Shown: positions 52,051 through 60,535, numbered from the stretch's first letter. The stretch: DNA of 64,000 nt from Roseomonas acroporae (GCF_023223525.1 NZ_JALPRX010000026.1:1-64000); one strand, 5' to 3'. Numbers and translations: made by a program. Notes: a model not told the origin generated them from the sequence alone.

Positions 52051-52320
52051 ATGAGCATCAACACGACCGCCCCGGCGGATGACTTCGCCGTGCCCGTCCG
52101 GACGGACGGCTTCACCGTGACCGTCCGGCTGACGGACGCCGCGATAGGGCACCTCGAAGACTTAGCCCTCCTGCTGGATGAAGCCTACCCAGATGCCGAT
52201 GTGCCGGAAGACGATGTGCTGGTCCGGCTGGCGCTGGACATGGCCGCCGAGCAGGCCCGCGACCTTTTGACGCGGCTGCACCGATCCCGCGCCCGCGCGG
52301 CCCAGGCAACCGAAGCATGA
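52051..52320 (+). CDS. small helical protein of element, unknown
   Basis: This 89-residue protein starts 'MSINTTAPADDFAVPVRTDG'. It carries acidic stretches and 'LALDMAAEQARDLLTRLHRS'. The stop overlaps the next start (4 bases). No family was recognised. Confidence 0.6.
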   Translation: MSINTTAPADDFAVPVRTDGFTVTVRLTDAAIGHLEDLALLLDEAYPDADVPEDDVLVRLALDMAAEQARDLLTRLHRSRARAAQATEA

Positions 52321-52634
52321 GCCCGATCCCGGTCACGCTGCTGCCGGACGGCCGGGCGGTCCATGGCGAGCATGAGGCGAAGGGGCGGACCCCGATCCTG
52401 GCGCTGGCGCGGGTTCTGGTAGCCGCCGGCTTCGATCCAGGCCGCCCGGTCGAAGTATCCGGGGCCGATGGAAGGCCCGGGTTGCGGGGCCGGCTCGGCG
52501 CCATGGCCCGGCTGACCGTGACCGAGGGCGACCGAGAGGGGCCGCGCTTTGCGCTCTGGCAGCCGATGCCGGCCGACCGTCTCGCAGAGCTTCGAGAGAT
52601 AGGCCGGCCAGCGGCCACGGCGGCGGCGCATTGA
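52317..52634 (+). CDS. small protein of element, unknown
   Basis: This 105-residue protein is coupled to the preceding gene by ATGA. It has a beta-rich start 'MSPIPVTLLPDGRAVHGEHE' and 'RARLRG'-like basic segments, including 'FDPGRPVEVSGADGRPGLRG'. No recognised domain was found; it may form a two-gene unit with 52051-52320. Confidence 0.58.
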   Translation: MSPIPVTLLPDGRAVHGEHEAKGRTPILALARVLVAAGFDPGRPVEVSGADGRPGLRGRLGAMARLTVTEGDREGPRFALWQPMPADRLAELREIGRPAATAAAH

Positions 52635-52722
52635 CCGCCCGCCCGACACCACCGAGCCCGCCCCACGGCCCGCAGCATGACGCTGGCGGGCCGTCTTCAT
52701 GTCTGAACTAGGAGATATCTCA

Positions 52723-53244
52723 ATGACTTCGACCGATACCGTGATCGACCAGCCGTTATTAGCCGACGCCCTGGACGGCGGCCGTACCCGCCGGCCGTGG
52801 CGCTACCCCGCAAAGCCCCGCGTGCTGGAGCCGGTCGTGGAGCCGGTGCTGGCGGACGGCAAGCCGGCGCTGCGGGTGCAGCTTTCGGGCGGTCGGGCGG
52901 CGGCGCTGGGGGCGCGCATGCTGATTGACCGGGAGGACTGGGACCGCGTCTCGGCCAAGGCCGGCAAGTGCTGGACCCTGAGCACGAACGGTAGCGACAA
53001 CGCGCTCGTCATCAGCACGGCGCGGATCGCCGGGCGGCTGGCAGGGCAGGACGGACCGAAGCCGAAGGCGGTGCTGGCACGGCTCATCGTGGGCGGCGCC
53101 GAGTTGCTCCGAGGGCAAGTCGTCCGGTATCGCAACGGTGATCCATGGGACCTTCGGCGGGCGAACCTGATCGCGCTGCCGCGCAGCGAGGCGCGGAGCT
53201 GGCGCCCCGACATGCCGAAGCCGGACATCGTGACCGTCCAGTGA
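52723..53244 (+). CDS. HNH/AP2-like DNA-binding protein, degenerate
   Basis: This 173-residue protein is started at the ATG with a TAGGAG site; an ATG at 52699 is an alternative. The C-terminal half has 'LARLIVGGAELLRGQVVRYR' then 'NGDPWDLRRANLIALPRSEA', which matches the shape of HNH/AP2-type DNA-binding domains (GDPxDxRRxNL), but the catalytic His pair is absent. It probably binds DNA without cutting. Confidence 0.62.
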   Translation: MTSTDTVIDQPLLADALDGGRTRRPWRYPAKPRVLEPVVEPVLADGKPALRVQLSGGRAAALGARMLIDREDWDRVSAKAGKCWTLSTNGSDNALVISTARIAGRLAGQDGPKPKAVLARLIVGGAELLRGQVVRYRNGDPWDLRRANLIALPRSEARSWRPDMPKPDIVTVQ

Positions 53245-53373
53245 GAGCAGCGGCGTAGCCGGAACGCAGTAGCGGCGCCACCGCCGCCATAGACCGAACA
53301 TCACGAGTACCCGTCGAAGGCCCGCCGGCAGAACACGCCGCGCGGGCCTTCGGCGTTCTTGGAGACGAACACG

Positions 53374-54420
53374 ATGCCACTCGACACGATGGCGGCCGGG
53401 AGCCGTCGGACCGCCTTGAAGACGCGCACCTTGGCGAGCTTGCTGGCCGAGCCGTATCCGGCCCGCGAGCCGCTGCTGCACCCGGTCCTGAAGCAGGGCG
53501 AGAGCATGATGCTCTGGGCACAGACCGGGGCCGGGAAGACATGGCTGTCCCTGACCATGGCGCTCGCCATTGCCGGCGGCGGCACCTTCATCGGCTGGAG
53601 CGCCGAGAAGCCCCGGCGGGTGCTGCTGGTGGACGGCGAGATGGCCATGGAGGACTTGCAGGACCGGCTTCGGGTGCTCGCCGGGACGGTCGAAGGGCTG
53701 GACGCAGAGGCGGCCGGCAGCAACCTGTTGATCCTGGCGCGGCAGGACCAGTCGGCGGACGTCCTCTTCCCCGACATCGGGAAGGAGGAAGGACAGGATG
53801 CGGTCCTGCGGATGGCCCAGGGGCACGGCGCCGAGCTGGTGCTGCTGGACAACTTCAGCACCCTGGCCGAGGTGGAGGACGAGAACGCCGCCAGCGCGAT
53901 GAACCCCGTGCTGTCGTTCCTGCTGCGGCTGAAGCAGGCCCGGCTGGCGTGCGTGCTGGTGCATCACTCGGGGAAGGACGGCGGCAACTACCGAGGGTCC
54001 AGCAAGCTCGCGGCGACCTTCGAGGTGATCTTGGGGCTGGTCCGCGAGAACAGCGCCGGCAGCGTGACCGGGGCGGCCTTCACCACCCAATGGGACAAGT
54101 TCCGCTCCGCTCCGCACCCGACCCTGGTGCCGCGCGATGTGGCGCTGGTGGATGGACCGGATGGCGTCTTGCTGTGGCGCGCCGAGCCGGCCGAGCGGGA
54201 CAAGGTGCGGGCCTATCTGGCGGCCTTGGAGACCGGGCAGTGCAGCAGCCAGCGGGAGATCGCGAAGGCATGCGGCTGGAGCGAGGGCGAGGCGTCCAAG
54301 GTGCGGGGCCGGGCGATCCTCGCCGGGCGGCTCACGGAGGCGCGGCTGAAGGAAGTCTTCGCGGCGGTCAATGAGGGGCGGAGGGCCGGGCCGGATGTGG
54401 GGCTGGAGGCGCCTTTCTGA
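53374..54420 (+). CDS. RepA-like hexameric AAA/RecA-fold ATPase
   Basis: This 348-residue ATPase has a Walker A in 'LWAQTGAGKTWLSLTMALAI', 'VLLVDGEMAMEDLQDRLRVL' and a Walker B in 'ELVLLDNFSTLAEVEDEN', plus 'RLACVLVHHSGKDGGNYRGS'. The order matches RSF1010 RepA-type replicative helicases of plasmids and satellite elements. The start at 'MPLDTMAAG' follows a GGAG site; a TTG 15 bases upstream is possible. It suggests that the element replicates autonomously after excision. Confidence 0.85.
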   Translation: MPLDTMAAGSRRTALKTRTLASLLAEPYPAREPLLHPVLKQGESMMLWAQTGAGKTWLSLTMALAIAGGGTFIGWSAEKPRRVLLVDGEMAMEDLQDRLRVLAGTVEGLDAEAAGSNLLILARQDQSADVLFPDIGKEEGQDAVLRMAQGHGAELVLLDNFSTLAEVEDENAASAMNPVLSFLLRLKQARLACVLVHHSGKDGGNYRGSSKLAATFEVILGLVRENSAGSVTGAAFTTQWDKFRSAPHPTLVPRDVALVDGPDGVLLWRAEPAERDKVRAYLAALETGQCSSQREIAKACGWSEGEASKVRGRAILAGRLTEARLKEVFAAVNEGRRAGPDVGLEAPF

Positions 54421-54620
54421 CGGTCTTCTGGACGTTCGACAGGGGCGTCAGCCCCGTCTCACAGAGACAACGGGTTTCCATTTTCCTCTCCCTGTAGGGC
54501 GGAAACCCGAAATCTGACGACGGATCAATGGGTTGCGTAGAAGCTCGGGCGGCGGCGTTTCCAGCCGCAACCTGACCCGCGACCTCGCGCCAGCGGGCGC
54601 ATCAGGAACAGGACCAATAC

Positions 54621-55136
54621 ATGAGCGAGAACACGAACGGCACCGGCAAGCCCGCCGGTAGCCGCACAAGGACATGGCGGCCGGGGTTCGTGAAGGGAAA
54701 GCCCTGGGACCCGGCCAACATCGGCGTCGTCAAGGGCTACCCGAAGACCGAAGAGGAGTGGCAGGCGCGCCGGGAGCGCCAGATACAGCATGCGAAGCGG
54801 TTACATGCACGCGGGGGCTTCACCCGTGCCGGCGTGCCGGACGGCTGGTCCGGACGGAAGGAAGAGCTGGAGGAGAAGCGCGCCGACGCCAGGGAGAAGG
54901 CCCGCCAAGCCCTCGCGGCCCTGCTTCGGCGCAACGAGGTTCCGAGCGATGACGAGCGCGCGCATCTGGCGCTGGAGTACCTGATGGCGGTTGTGCTCTG
55001 CGATGCGGAGACCGTCGAAAACCGGGCGGTGGCGGCGCGGATCGTGCTGACTTTCACGAAGGACCGAGCGCCGCGCCGGAAGGAGGACGCTCTACTGAAG
55101 GCCGAGGAGTTGATCGCGGAGTTGCGGGAGGTGTGA
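54621..55136 (+). CDS. basic protein of element, unknown
   Basis: This 171-residue protein starts 'MSENTNGTGKPAGSRTRTWR'. It is helical and charged in the middle ('EELEEKRADAREKARQALAA') with 'GFVKGKPWDPANIGVVKGYP' before it. The lysine/arginine-rich first half followed by a Glu-rich helix is seen in DNA-binding accessory proteins, but no family could be named. Confidence 0.6.
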   Translation: MSENTNGTGKPAGSRTRTWRPGFVKGKPWDPANIGVVKGYPKTEEEWQARRERQIQHAKRLHARGGFTRAGVPDGWSGRKEELEEKRADAREKARQALAALLRRNEVPSDDERAHLALEYLMAVVLCDAETVENRAVAARIVLTFTKDRAPRRKEDALLKAEELIAELREV

Positions 55137-55142
55137 TCGGCG

Positions 55143-55173
55143 CGTGCCCGGCGTGTTGAATGTCGGGCACGTT
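55143..55173 (+). terminator. hairpin after the 171-residue gene
   Basis: CGTGCCCG (55143-55150) pairs with CGGGCACG (55164-55171) around a 13-nt loop, followed by TT. It lies just after the stop at 55136 and before the convergent integrase-side genes. Confidence 0.45.
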
Positions 55174-55206
55174 CCTCATGGCTCGGGAGTTCCCCCGCCC
55201 TCTTCA

Positions 55207-55464
55207 TCAGTAGGGAGGGAGTGCCGGCACTCGGTCACTTGGCGCGGCGTGAGGAACATGGCGCCCGGCCAGGGTTAGTATTCCCCGCCCTCGGGCGACC
55301 GGGACCGCCAGCAACGTGTCGCCTCGGGCAAGCCGAAGGCGCCACCAGCCGTGGTACTCGGCCAGCACCTGCCGCTGCATCCGGTTCGCTGGAGCCCAGC
55401 GGATGAACCGCGCCGGCTGGTAGCCTTCTACCGGCTGGCCGTCCCACGCTGGCCGGTCAGTCAC
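55207..55464 (-). CDS. small protein downstream of integrase, unknown
   Basis: This 85-residue protein overlaps the integrase stop by 8 bases. It has 'VEGYQPARFIRWAPANRMQR' and a basic C-terminus. It could be an excision helper of the integrase operon, but no HTH is visible. Confidence 0.5.
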   Translation of the reverse strand: MTDRPAWDGQPVEGYQPARFIRWAPANRMQRQVLAEYHGWWRLRLARGDTLLAVPVARGRGILTLAGRHVPHAAPSDRVPALPPY

Positions 55465-57016
55465 GTGTCGACCCCAACGGCGATGCCACCTTCTCCAGTT
55501 CCTTCGCCAACTCGCCAGGCCACGCCCGGAAGCCGTCCCCGTACCCCGACCCGGCGTTGCGCGGGTTCTCGTGCCCGACGATGGCGTCGGCCGCCTCCGT
55601 GGGTATTCGGGCGCGCCGCATCATGTCCTCCATCCGGTGTCGCCAGGAGTGCGCCCCGACCTTCCGCCGGTCCGTGATCTTGAGCTTGTCCCGAAGCCAT
55701 TCGCTCAGGCGGGTCGAGGCGGCTTCGCTGCGAGTGCCGGCCTTGCCGACGCGGAGGTCGGGGAACAGGGGGGAGCCGGCGGGCAGCCCTTCGACGTAGT
55801 TCAAGAAGCCCTCGGCGATCAGCGCGGAGTGCAGCGGCGTCCGGCGCTGCGAATGCGCGTTCTTGAGGCGCCGGCCGGGACTGGGGTGGATGTCCAGGCA
55901 CCAGACCCCATCCACCTGTCGGACGTCCTCCTTCGCCGCGTCGCTGGCTTCTCCGACCCGGGCGCCGGTCAGGGCGAGCAGCCAGGGCAGCCAGCGCAGG
56001 GCGCCGGTCTCATGCCGGGCGGCGGCCAGGATGGCGGCGGCCTCTTCGTCCGTGAAGCCGGTGCGGGAGTTCTCGTCACGCTTCGGCACCTTCGGCGCCA
56101 TTCCGCTGAATGGGTTCGGGCCATCCGGGAGGTGGCCGTTCTTGATGCCGTAGGACCATGCCGGGCTCAGGATGGTGAGGTCCGTTGCCACCGTCTTCGG
56201 CGCTACCCCGGCGCCGAGCCGGACTTCCTTCCAGGCCCTGATCTCGGCCTTGCCGATGCGGGTGGCGTCGTCATGCCCGGCGGCGGCCACCAGGGCGCGG
56301 ACACAGGCAGCCCGGCGGTCTCGGGTGCGCTGCGGCTGGTGCGGGTTCTCCCGCTCGTAGGCAGAGACCAGGGCGGCGACGGTCAGGGCCGGCGCGGCCG
56401 GCGGCTGCGGGGCAAGGGGCTGCCAGACGGGCCGCTGGGCCACCTCCGGGGCAGGGGACCAGTCGCCACCGGCCCGGCGCACCATGATCCGGGCGACGTC
56501 CAGCTTGGCGCCCAGCAGGACGCTGGCGAAGCGTTCGACGGTCTCCGTGTCGGGCGCGATCCCGCGCTCCCGGATCAGCGCCTCCGCTTCCGCCAGATCG
56601 GCCGGCGTCGGCGTGAAGTCCAGGTCGCCGGGATGCGCCTCCCGGTTGTCGTCCAGCTTGTCCCACAGCGCGTCGAAGGTGGCGTCCCAGGCGGCGGGCT
56701 GGCCGGGATCGTCTTCGTGTCGGGCAAGCTCGGCCCGCAGCCACTCGCCGCCAAGACCGGCGAGCTGTCGCTGGGTCAGTCGCATGGGCCTGCCCTGCTG
56801 CGCCCCGCTGCGGGCCGCCGCCGAGGCCAGCAAAAGGTCGAATCGGGCGATGACATCGGGGAACCGCTGGCGGGCCTCTGCCGGGTCCTTCGTGCCGAGA
56901 GATTCTTTCAGCTCGGACTTGCCGACCGCCTCGCGCAGGGGCGCCGGGACGGCCTTGCGGGCGTAGTAGGAGCCGGTCGTGGGGTGCTTCCAAGGGCGGG
57001 CCATCGCGAGCACCAT
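55457..57016 (-). CDS. int: tyrosine integrase of tRNA-Thr element
   Basis: This 519-residue integrase has an N-terminal DUF6538-like arm domain ('GSYYARKAVPAPLREAVGKS'), a core-binding domain and a catalytic domain: Arg in 'LALTGARVGEASDAAKEDV', 'GAHSWRHRMEDMM' (HxxR) and 'IVGHENPRNAGSGYGDG' (His and Tyr). AGAGG lies 7 bases before the chosen ATG at 57016. It lies 70 bp from the right attachment copy, the standard position for the enzyme that inserts the element into tRNA-Thr. Confidence 0.93.
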   Translation of the reverse strand: MVLAMARPWKHPTTGSYYARKAVPAPLREAVGKSELKESLGTKDPAEARQRFPDVIARFDLLLASAAARSGAQQGRPMRLTQRQLAGLGGEWLRAELARHEDDPGQPAAWDATFDALWDKLDDNREAHPGDLDFTPTPADLAEAEALIRERGIAPDTETVERFASVLLGAKLDVARIMVRRAGGDWSPAPEVAQRPVWQPLAPQPPAAPALTVAALVSAYERENPHQPQRTRDRRAACVRALVAAAGHDDATRIGKAEIRAWKEVRLGAGVAPKTVATDLTILSPAWSYGIKNGHLPDGPNPFSGMAPKVPKRDENSRTGFTDEEAAAILAAARHETGALRWLPWLLALTGARVGEASDAAKEDVRQVDGVWCLDIHPSPGRRLKNAHSQRRTPLHSALIAEGFLNYVEGLPAGSPLFPDLRVGKAGTRSEAASTRLSEWLRDKLKITDRRKVGAHSWRHRMEDMMRRARIPTEAADAIVGHENPRNAGSGYGDGFRAWPGELAKELEKVASPLGSTRD

Positions 57017-57086
57017 TGTACTACCTCTTTGTACCAGAGGCAGTCCGGCAACCCATTGATCCCGCTCAAGTCCTTGACCTTCCACA

Positions 57087-57117
57087 GGGGAAGGTGGTGC
57101 TGCCAGAGAGGATTGAA
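57087..57117 (+). repeat. attR: tRNA-Thr 3' end copy (31 bp)
   Basis: Exact 31-bp match to 49774-49804, covering the last 23 nt of tRNA-Thr and 8 nt beyond its CCA. Confidence 0.92.
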
Positions 57118-57404
57118 CTCTCGACCTCTCCCTTCATCCCACCACGGCTTTCGCCGCCGCCCCGGTTTCCCGGCGGCGTTCGTGGGCTGGACCATCCCTT
57201 CGCCATGGGCCGTTGCCGGCCCGCAGGCGCCACCCGTCTGGCCTCTACACCGTCCCGCCGGTCCGGCGGGCTTGGCTCGGGATCACCATCGTGCCGTCCC
57301 GGGCACGGAAGGCTTCCCCGAATTTGGGCGGTTTACGTCCCGGCGTTTCCGCCGGGCGAGGCAAAATCTACCAAGGGAGTGCTCTACCACTGAGCTACGG
57401 CAGC
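57095..57404 (-). tRNA. tRNA-Thr (GGU anticodon) interrupted by a group I intron
   Basis: On the minus strand, exon 1 (57404-57370, 35 nt) gives the acceptor start GCTGCC, D-arm and anticodon stem-loop up to the anticodon GGT. Exon 2 (57134-57095, 40 nt) starts AAGGGAG, completes the anticodon stem, and continues through the variable region, T-arm (GAGAGTTCAATCCTCTC) and acceptor GGCAGC to ACCA. Joined, they make a standard 75-nt tRNA with all stems paired (CTCCC/GGGAG in the anticodon stem). The 235-nt interruption lies between positions 36 and 37. Confidence 0.95.
57135..57369 (-). ncRNA. group IC3 self-splicing intron in tRNA-Thr
   Basis: The intron begins AGATTTT followed by GCC, which can pair with the exon's GGU (a 3-bp P1 ending in U-G), and ends in G. 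Hairpins visible are P2 CCCGGCG-GAAA-CGCCGGG; P4 from P and Q (TCGGG in 57311-57325 with CCCGA in 57269-57281); P6 CCCGCCGG-A-CCGGCGGG; P8 GGGCC-GGCAA-CGGCCC; and P9 with a GAAA loop. The R and S elements are GTGTAGAGGCCAGACGG (57250-57234) and GAAGGGATGGTCCAGCC (57201-57185). All match the Azoarcus tRNA-Ile intron layout as I recall it. No reading frame is present. Confidence 0.9.
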
Positions 57405-57758
57405 GAACCTTTCGATAGCCGGCGCCACGGGAAAGCCCGGGGCGCCGCGACGCGAGTCCAGTCGGCCCGGCCGGGGGCGCGAGCGGCGCAACCGGCGGGG
57501 CGGGCGCTTCCTAGCCCCTTGTCCCGCCCCTCGCAACCCCCAACGCGACCTTGCCGCCGATCCGGCCCGCCGATCCGTCGCCGCGCCCCGGAACGCCGCG
57601 CCCCGGAACGCCATGCCCCGGAACGCCGTGCCCCGGAACGCCGCGCCCCGGAACGCCGCGCCCCGGAACGCCACGACGGCCCGGCCATACGTGCCGCCGG
57701 TAGCCGCCACCCCAACGTCGCGCTTCCCTGCCGGGCACAACGCCCCCATCCTGACGGC
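57405..57758. other. gene-free stretch with 15-bp tandem repeats
   Basis: Between tRNA-Thr and the M16 gene, the only structure is the tandem repeat array at 57586-57675. The frame open across it on the plus strand gives a Pro/Glu/Arg repeat and is not considered coding. Promoters for both tRNA-Thr (minus) and the peptidase (plus) lie here. Confidence 0.6.
57586..57675. repeat. six tandem 15-bp repeats
   Basis: The unit CCCCGGAACGCCGCG occurs six times in a row with one or two substitutions in copies 2, 3 and 6. The period is a multiple of three, but no gene is credible here. It starts 84 bp before the M16 peptidase start. It is too regular and too short-spaced to be a CRISPR array. Confidence 0.9.
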
Positions 57759-59270
57759 ATGCCCAGACTGACCCGCCGCGAGACCCTCCGCACCGCCACC
57801 CTCGGCGCCGCCGCCGCCGCCACCGGGCTGCCGAACGGCGCGGCGGAGCCGAGGGCGGCGAGCGCGGCGGAGGCCATGCCGGACCAGCCGCTGTTCGGCG
57901 CCCAGCTCTGGCAGCTCCCGAACGGGCTGCGCGTCGCCTTCGTGGAGAGCCGGCGCGCCCCGGTGGTGGCGCAGTACCTGTTCTACGGCGCCGGCGCCGG
58001 CGAGGACCCGCCCGGCCGCTCCGGCACCGCCCACTTCCTCGAGCACATGATGTTCAAGGGCTCGCGCCGCGTCGCCACCGGCGCCTTCTCGCTCGCCGTG
58101 GCGCGCGAGGGCGGCAACGACAACGCCTTCACCAGCCGCGACGTCACCGCCTACCACCAGCACGTCGAGGCCTCGCGGCTGCAGCTCGTCGCCTCGATGG
58201 AGGCGGACCGCATGGCCGCCCCGCTGATCCCGCCCGAGACGGTGGAGCCCGAGCGCCTCGTCGTGCTGGAGGAGCGCCGGCTGCGCACCGACAGCAACCC
58301 GCGCGCCCGCTTCCGCGAGGCCTTCGACGCGGCGCTCTGGGGCCCGCAGCACTGGCACGGCCGCCCGGTGATCGGCTGGGAGGACGAGATCCGCGCCATC
58401 ACCCGCGACGACCTCCTGGCCTTCCACGCGCGCTGGTACGCGCCGGCCAACGCGGTGCTGGCGATCGCGGGCGACGTGCGCGAGGGCGAGCTGCGCCGCA
58501 TCGTCGAGGCCGAGTACGGCGCCGTGCCGGCCCGCCCCGAGGGTGCTTCCCTCGGCCGCCGCGACCGCGCCGCCCCGGTGCTGCGCCCGGCCGACGCGCC
58601 GCCCGCGCGCCTCGTCCGCCACGATCCCGGCGTGCGGGAGGCCGCGCATATCCGCTCCTGGATGGCGCCGAGCCTCACCGCGACCCTGCCAACCCCCGGG
58701 CCCATGCCCGGCGGCGGCACGCTGGGCAGCGAGCACGCCTACCCGCTGGAGGTGCTGGCCAAGGTGCTGGGCGGCGGCCAGGGCAGCCGGCTGCACCGCG
58801 CCCTGGTCGAGACCGGCCTCGTGGTCGCGGCCGGCGCCAGCTACGATTCCGACGTGGTGGGGGCGGGCGAGTTCGGCCTCTACGCCACGCCGCAGCGCGA
58901 CACCCCGCCGGCCAGGCTGGAGCAGGAGATGGCCGCCACGGTGGACCGCGTGCTGCAGGACGGCGTGACCGAGGCCGAGGTGGCGCGCGGCATCCGCCAG
59001 CTCACCGCCGGCGCGCTGCTGGCGCTCGACAGCCTCGGCGCCGCGCCGCGCATGATCGGCGACGCGCTGGCCAGCGGCCTGCCGATCGAGGCGGTGGAGC
59101 ACTGGCCCGCCCGGCTGCGCGCCGTCACCGCCGGGCAGGTCACCGCCGCCGCCCGCGCCGTGTTCGGCCACGCGCAGGACGCCTCCGGCTGGCTGCTGCC
59201 CGAGGGGGCGGCGGCACCGCCCGAACGCGCCCCCGGCCTCGCCGCCGCCCGCGCCGGGCAGCCCATATGA
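57759..59270 (+). CDS. M16-family zinc metallopeptidase with twin-arginine leader
   Basis: This 503-residue protein starts 'MPRLTRRETLRTATLGAAAA', a Tat-type signal, so it acts in the periplasm. The inverted zinc motif HxxEH is His92-Phe-Leu-Glu95-His96 in 'GTAHFLEHMMFKG', with the distal Glu171 in 'ERLVVLEERRLR', as in PqqL/insulinase-type enzymes. It is paired with a second M16 protein without the motif (4-base overlap); the two form the usual catalytic/non-catalytic heterodimer. The substrate is unknown. Confidence 0.92.
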   Translation: MPRLTRRETLRTATLGAAAAATGLPNGAAEPRAASAAEAMPDQPLFGAQLWQLPNGLRVAFVESRRAPVVAQYLFYGAGAGEDPPGRSGTAHFLEHMMFKGSRRVATGAFSLAVAREGGNDNAFTSRDVTAYHQHVEASRLQLVASMEADRMAAPLIPPETVEPERLVVLEERRLRTDSNPRARFREAFDAALWGPQHWHGRPVIGWEDEIRAITRDDLLAFHARWYAPANAVLAIAGDVREGELRRIVEAEYGAVPARPEGASLGRRDRAAPVLRPADAPPARLVRHDPGVREAAHIRSWMAPSLTATLPTPGPMPGGGTLGSEHAYPLEVLAKVLGGGQGSRLHRALVETGLVVAAGASYDSDVVGAGEFGLYATPQRDTPPARLEQEMAATVDRVLQDGVTEAEVARGIRQLTAGALLALDSLGAAPRMIGDALASGLPIEAVEHWPARLRAVTAGQVTAAARAVFGHAQDASGWLLPEGAAAPPERAPGLAAARAGQPI

Positions 59271-60535
59271 GCGCGCCCTTCCGCTTCCCGATCCAGGTCG
59301 TCGAGGCCGGCGGCATCAGCGCCTGGCTGTTCGAGGACCACTCGGTGCCCGTCGTCTCGCTGGCCTGGGGCTGGCCCGGCGGCTCGCCGCTGGATCCGCC
59401 GCTCGCGGACGGCAGGGTGGCGGTCGGCGCCACCCGGCTCGGCGCCGCGCTGCTGACCGAGGGGGCGGGCGACCTCGGCGCCACCGCCTTCGCCGACGCG
59501 CTGCGCGACGAGGCGATCGCGCTCTCCTTCTCCTGCGACCGCGACGGCTTCGACGGTTCCTTCCGCGCCCTCTCGCCGGCGCTGCCCGAGGCGGTGCGGC
59601 TCGCCCGCCTCGCCATGACCGCGCCGCGCTTCGACGCGGAGGCGGTGGCGCGGGTGCGGGCACGCGCCATGGCCGGGGCGAGGCAGTCGCTGGAGACGCC
59701 TTCCGGCCAGGCGGCGCGCGCCTTCTGGGCCGAGGGCTTCCCCGGCCATCCCGCCGGCCGGCCGGTCGGCGGCACGGCGGAGGACATCGCGGCGCTCTCG
59801 GTCGATCAGATCCGCGAGGCGCTGTCGCGCCAGGTCCGGCGCGGCGGGCTGCTGGTGGCCGCGGCGGGCGCCATCGACGCCAGGGCCCTCGCCGCGCTGC
59901 TGCCCGCGCTGTTCGACGGCCTGCCCGCCGGCGCCCCGCCGGAGACGCCGCCCCTGCCGCCGCTGCGCCGCTTCGGCCCGGAGGTGATCCAGGTGCCGGC
60001 GCCGCAATCCACCGTGATCTTCGGCCAGGAGGGGATCGCGGTGGACGACCCGGACTGGGAGGCGGCGCAGGTGGTGATGCGCGTGCTGGCCGGCGGCGGC
60101 TTCGCCTCGCGGCTGATGCAGGCGGTGCGGGTGCAGCGCGGCCTCGCCTACGGCATCGGCGCCGGCATGCAGGTGCTCTACGGCCGCGCCCTGCTGGTGG
60201 GGCAGGTGGCGACCGCCAACCCGCGCGTCGGCGAGACCCTTTCGGTGACGCGCGAGGAATGGGCGCGCATGGCGAAGGAGGGGCCGAACGCCGACGAATT
60301 GGCCGACGCCGTCGCCTACCTCACCGGCTCGCTGCCGCTGCAGCTGGCCGAGACGCGGCCGATCGCCGCGACCCTGCTGGCGCAGCGGCGCAACGGGCGC
60401 GACCCGGAATGGCTCTCCGGCCGCAGCGCGCGGCTGGAGGCGGTGACGCTGGACAAGGCGCGCGCCGTGGCGGCGCGCCTGCTGAAGCCGGACGCGCTCT
60501 CCGTGGTGGTCGCCGGGCAGCCGGAGGGGATCTGA
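59267..60535 (+). CDS. M16-family non-catalytic subunit
   Basis: This 422-residue protein has the M16 fold but lacks HxxEH where it would lie; 'GWPGGSPLDPPLADGRVAVG' replaces it. It retains 'PLPPLRRFGPEVIQVPAPQS' and the C-terminal 'GIGAGMQVLYGRALLVGQVA'. It probably completes the substrate chamber of the preceding peptidase and provides no catalysis. The start overlaps the upstream stop. Confidence 0.88.
   Translation: MSAPFRFPIQVVEAGGISAWLFEDHSVPVVSLAWGWPGGSPLDPPLADGRVAVGATRLGAALLTEGAGDLGATAFADALRDEAIALSFSCDRDGFDGSFRALSPALPEAVRLARLAMTAPRFDAEAVARVRARAMAGARQSLETPSGQAARAFWAEGFPGHPAGRPVGGTAEDIAALSVDQIREALSRQVRRGGLLVAAAGAIDARALAALLPALFDGLPAGAPPETPPLPPLRRFGPEVIQVPAPQSTVIFGQEGIAVDDPDWEAAQVVMRVLAGGGFASRLMQAVRVQRGLAYGIGAGMQVLYGRALLVGQVATANPRVGETLSVTREEWARMAKEGPNADELADAVAYLTGSLPLQLAETRPIAATLLAQRRNGRDPEWLSGRSARLEAVTLDKARAVAARLLKPDALSVVVAGQPEGI

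Larger units (their letters stand above)
49774..57117. mobile_element. tRNA-Thr-integrated element (7.3 kb)
   Basis: Bounded by exact 31-bp repeats at 49774-49804 and 57087-57117, the right one covering the 3' end of tRNA-Thr. It encodes a serine recombinase, four or five small unknown proteins, an HNH-like protein, a RepA-like ATPase, an unknown 171-residue protein and a tyrosine integrase adjacent to the right end. There are no capsid or conjugation genes. It looks like a phage satellite or a small replicating integrative element. The right copy restores the tRNA, which itself carries a group I intron. Confidence 0.9.

Noticed and set aside
57586-57675. CRISPR array candidate
   Set aside because: Repeats are 15 bp, directly adjacent with no spacers, and unlike any CRISPR architecture.
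57213-57758. N-terminal extension of the M16 peptidase
   Set aside because: The frame runs through the tRNA-Thr intron and the 15-bp repeat array; the Tat-type start at 57759 is clearly the real one.
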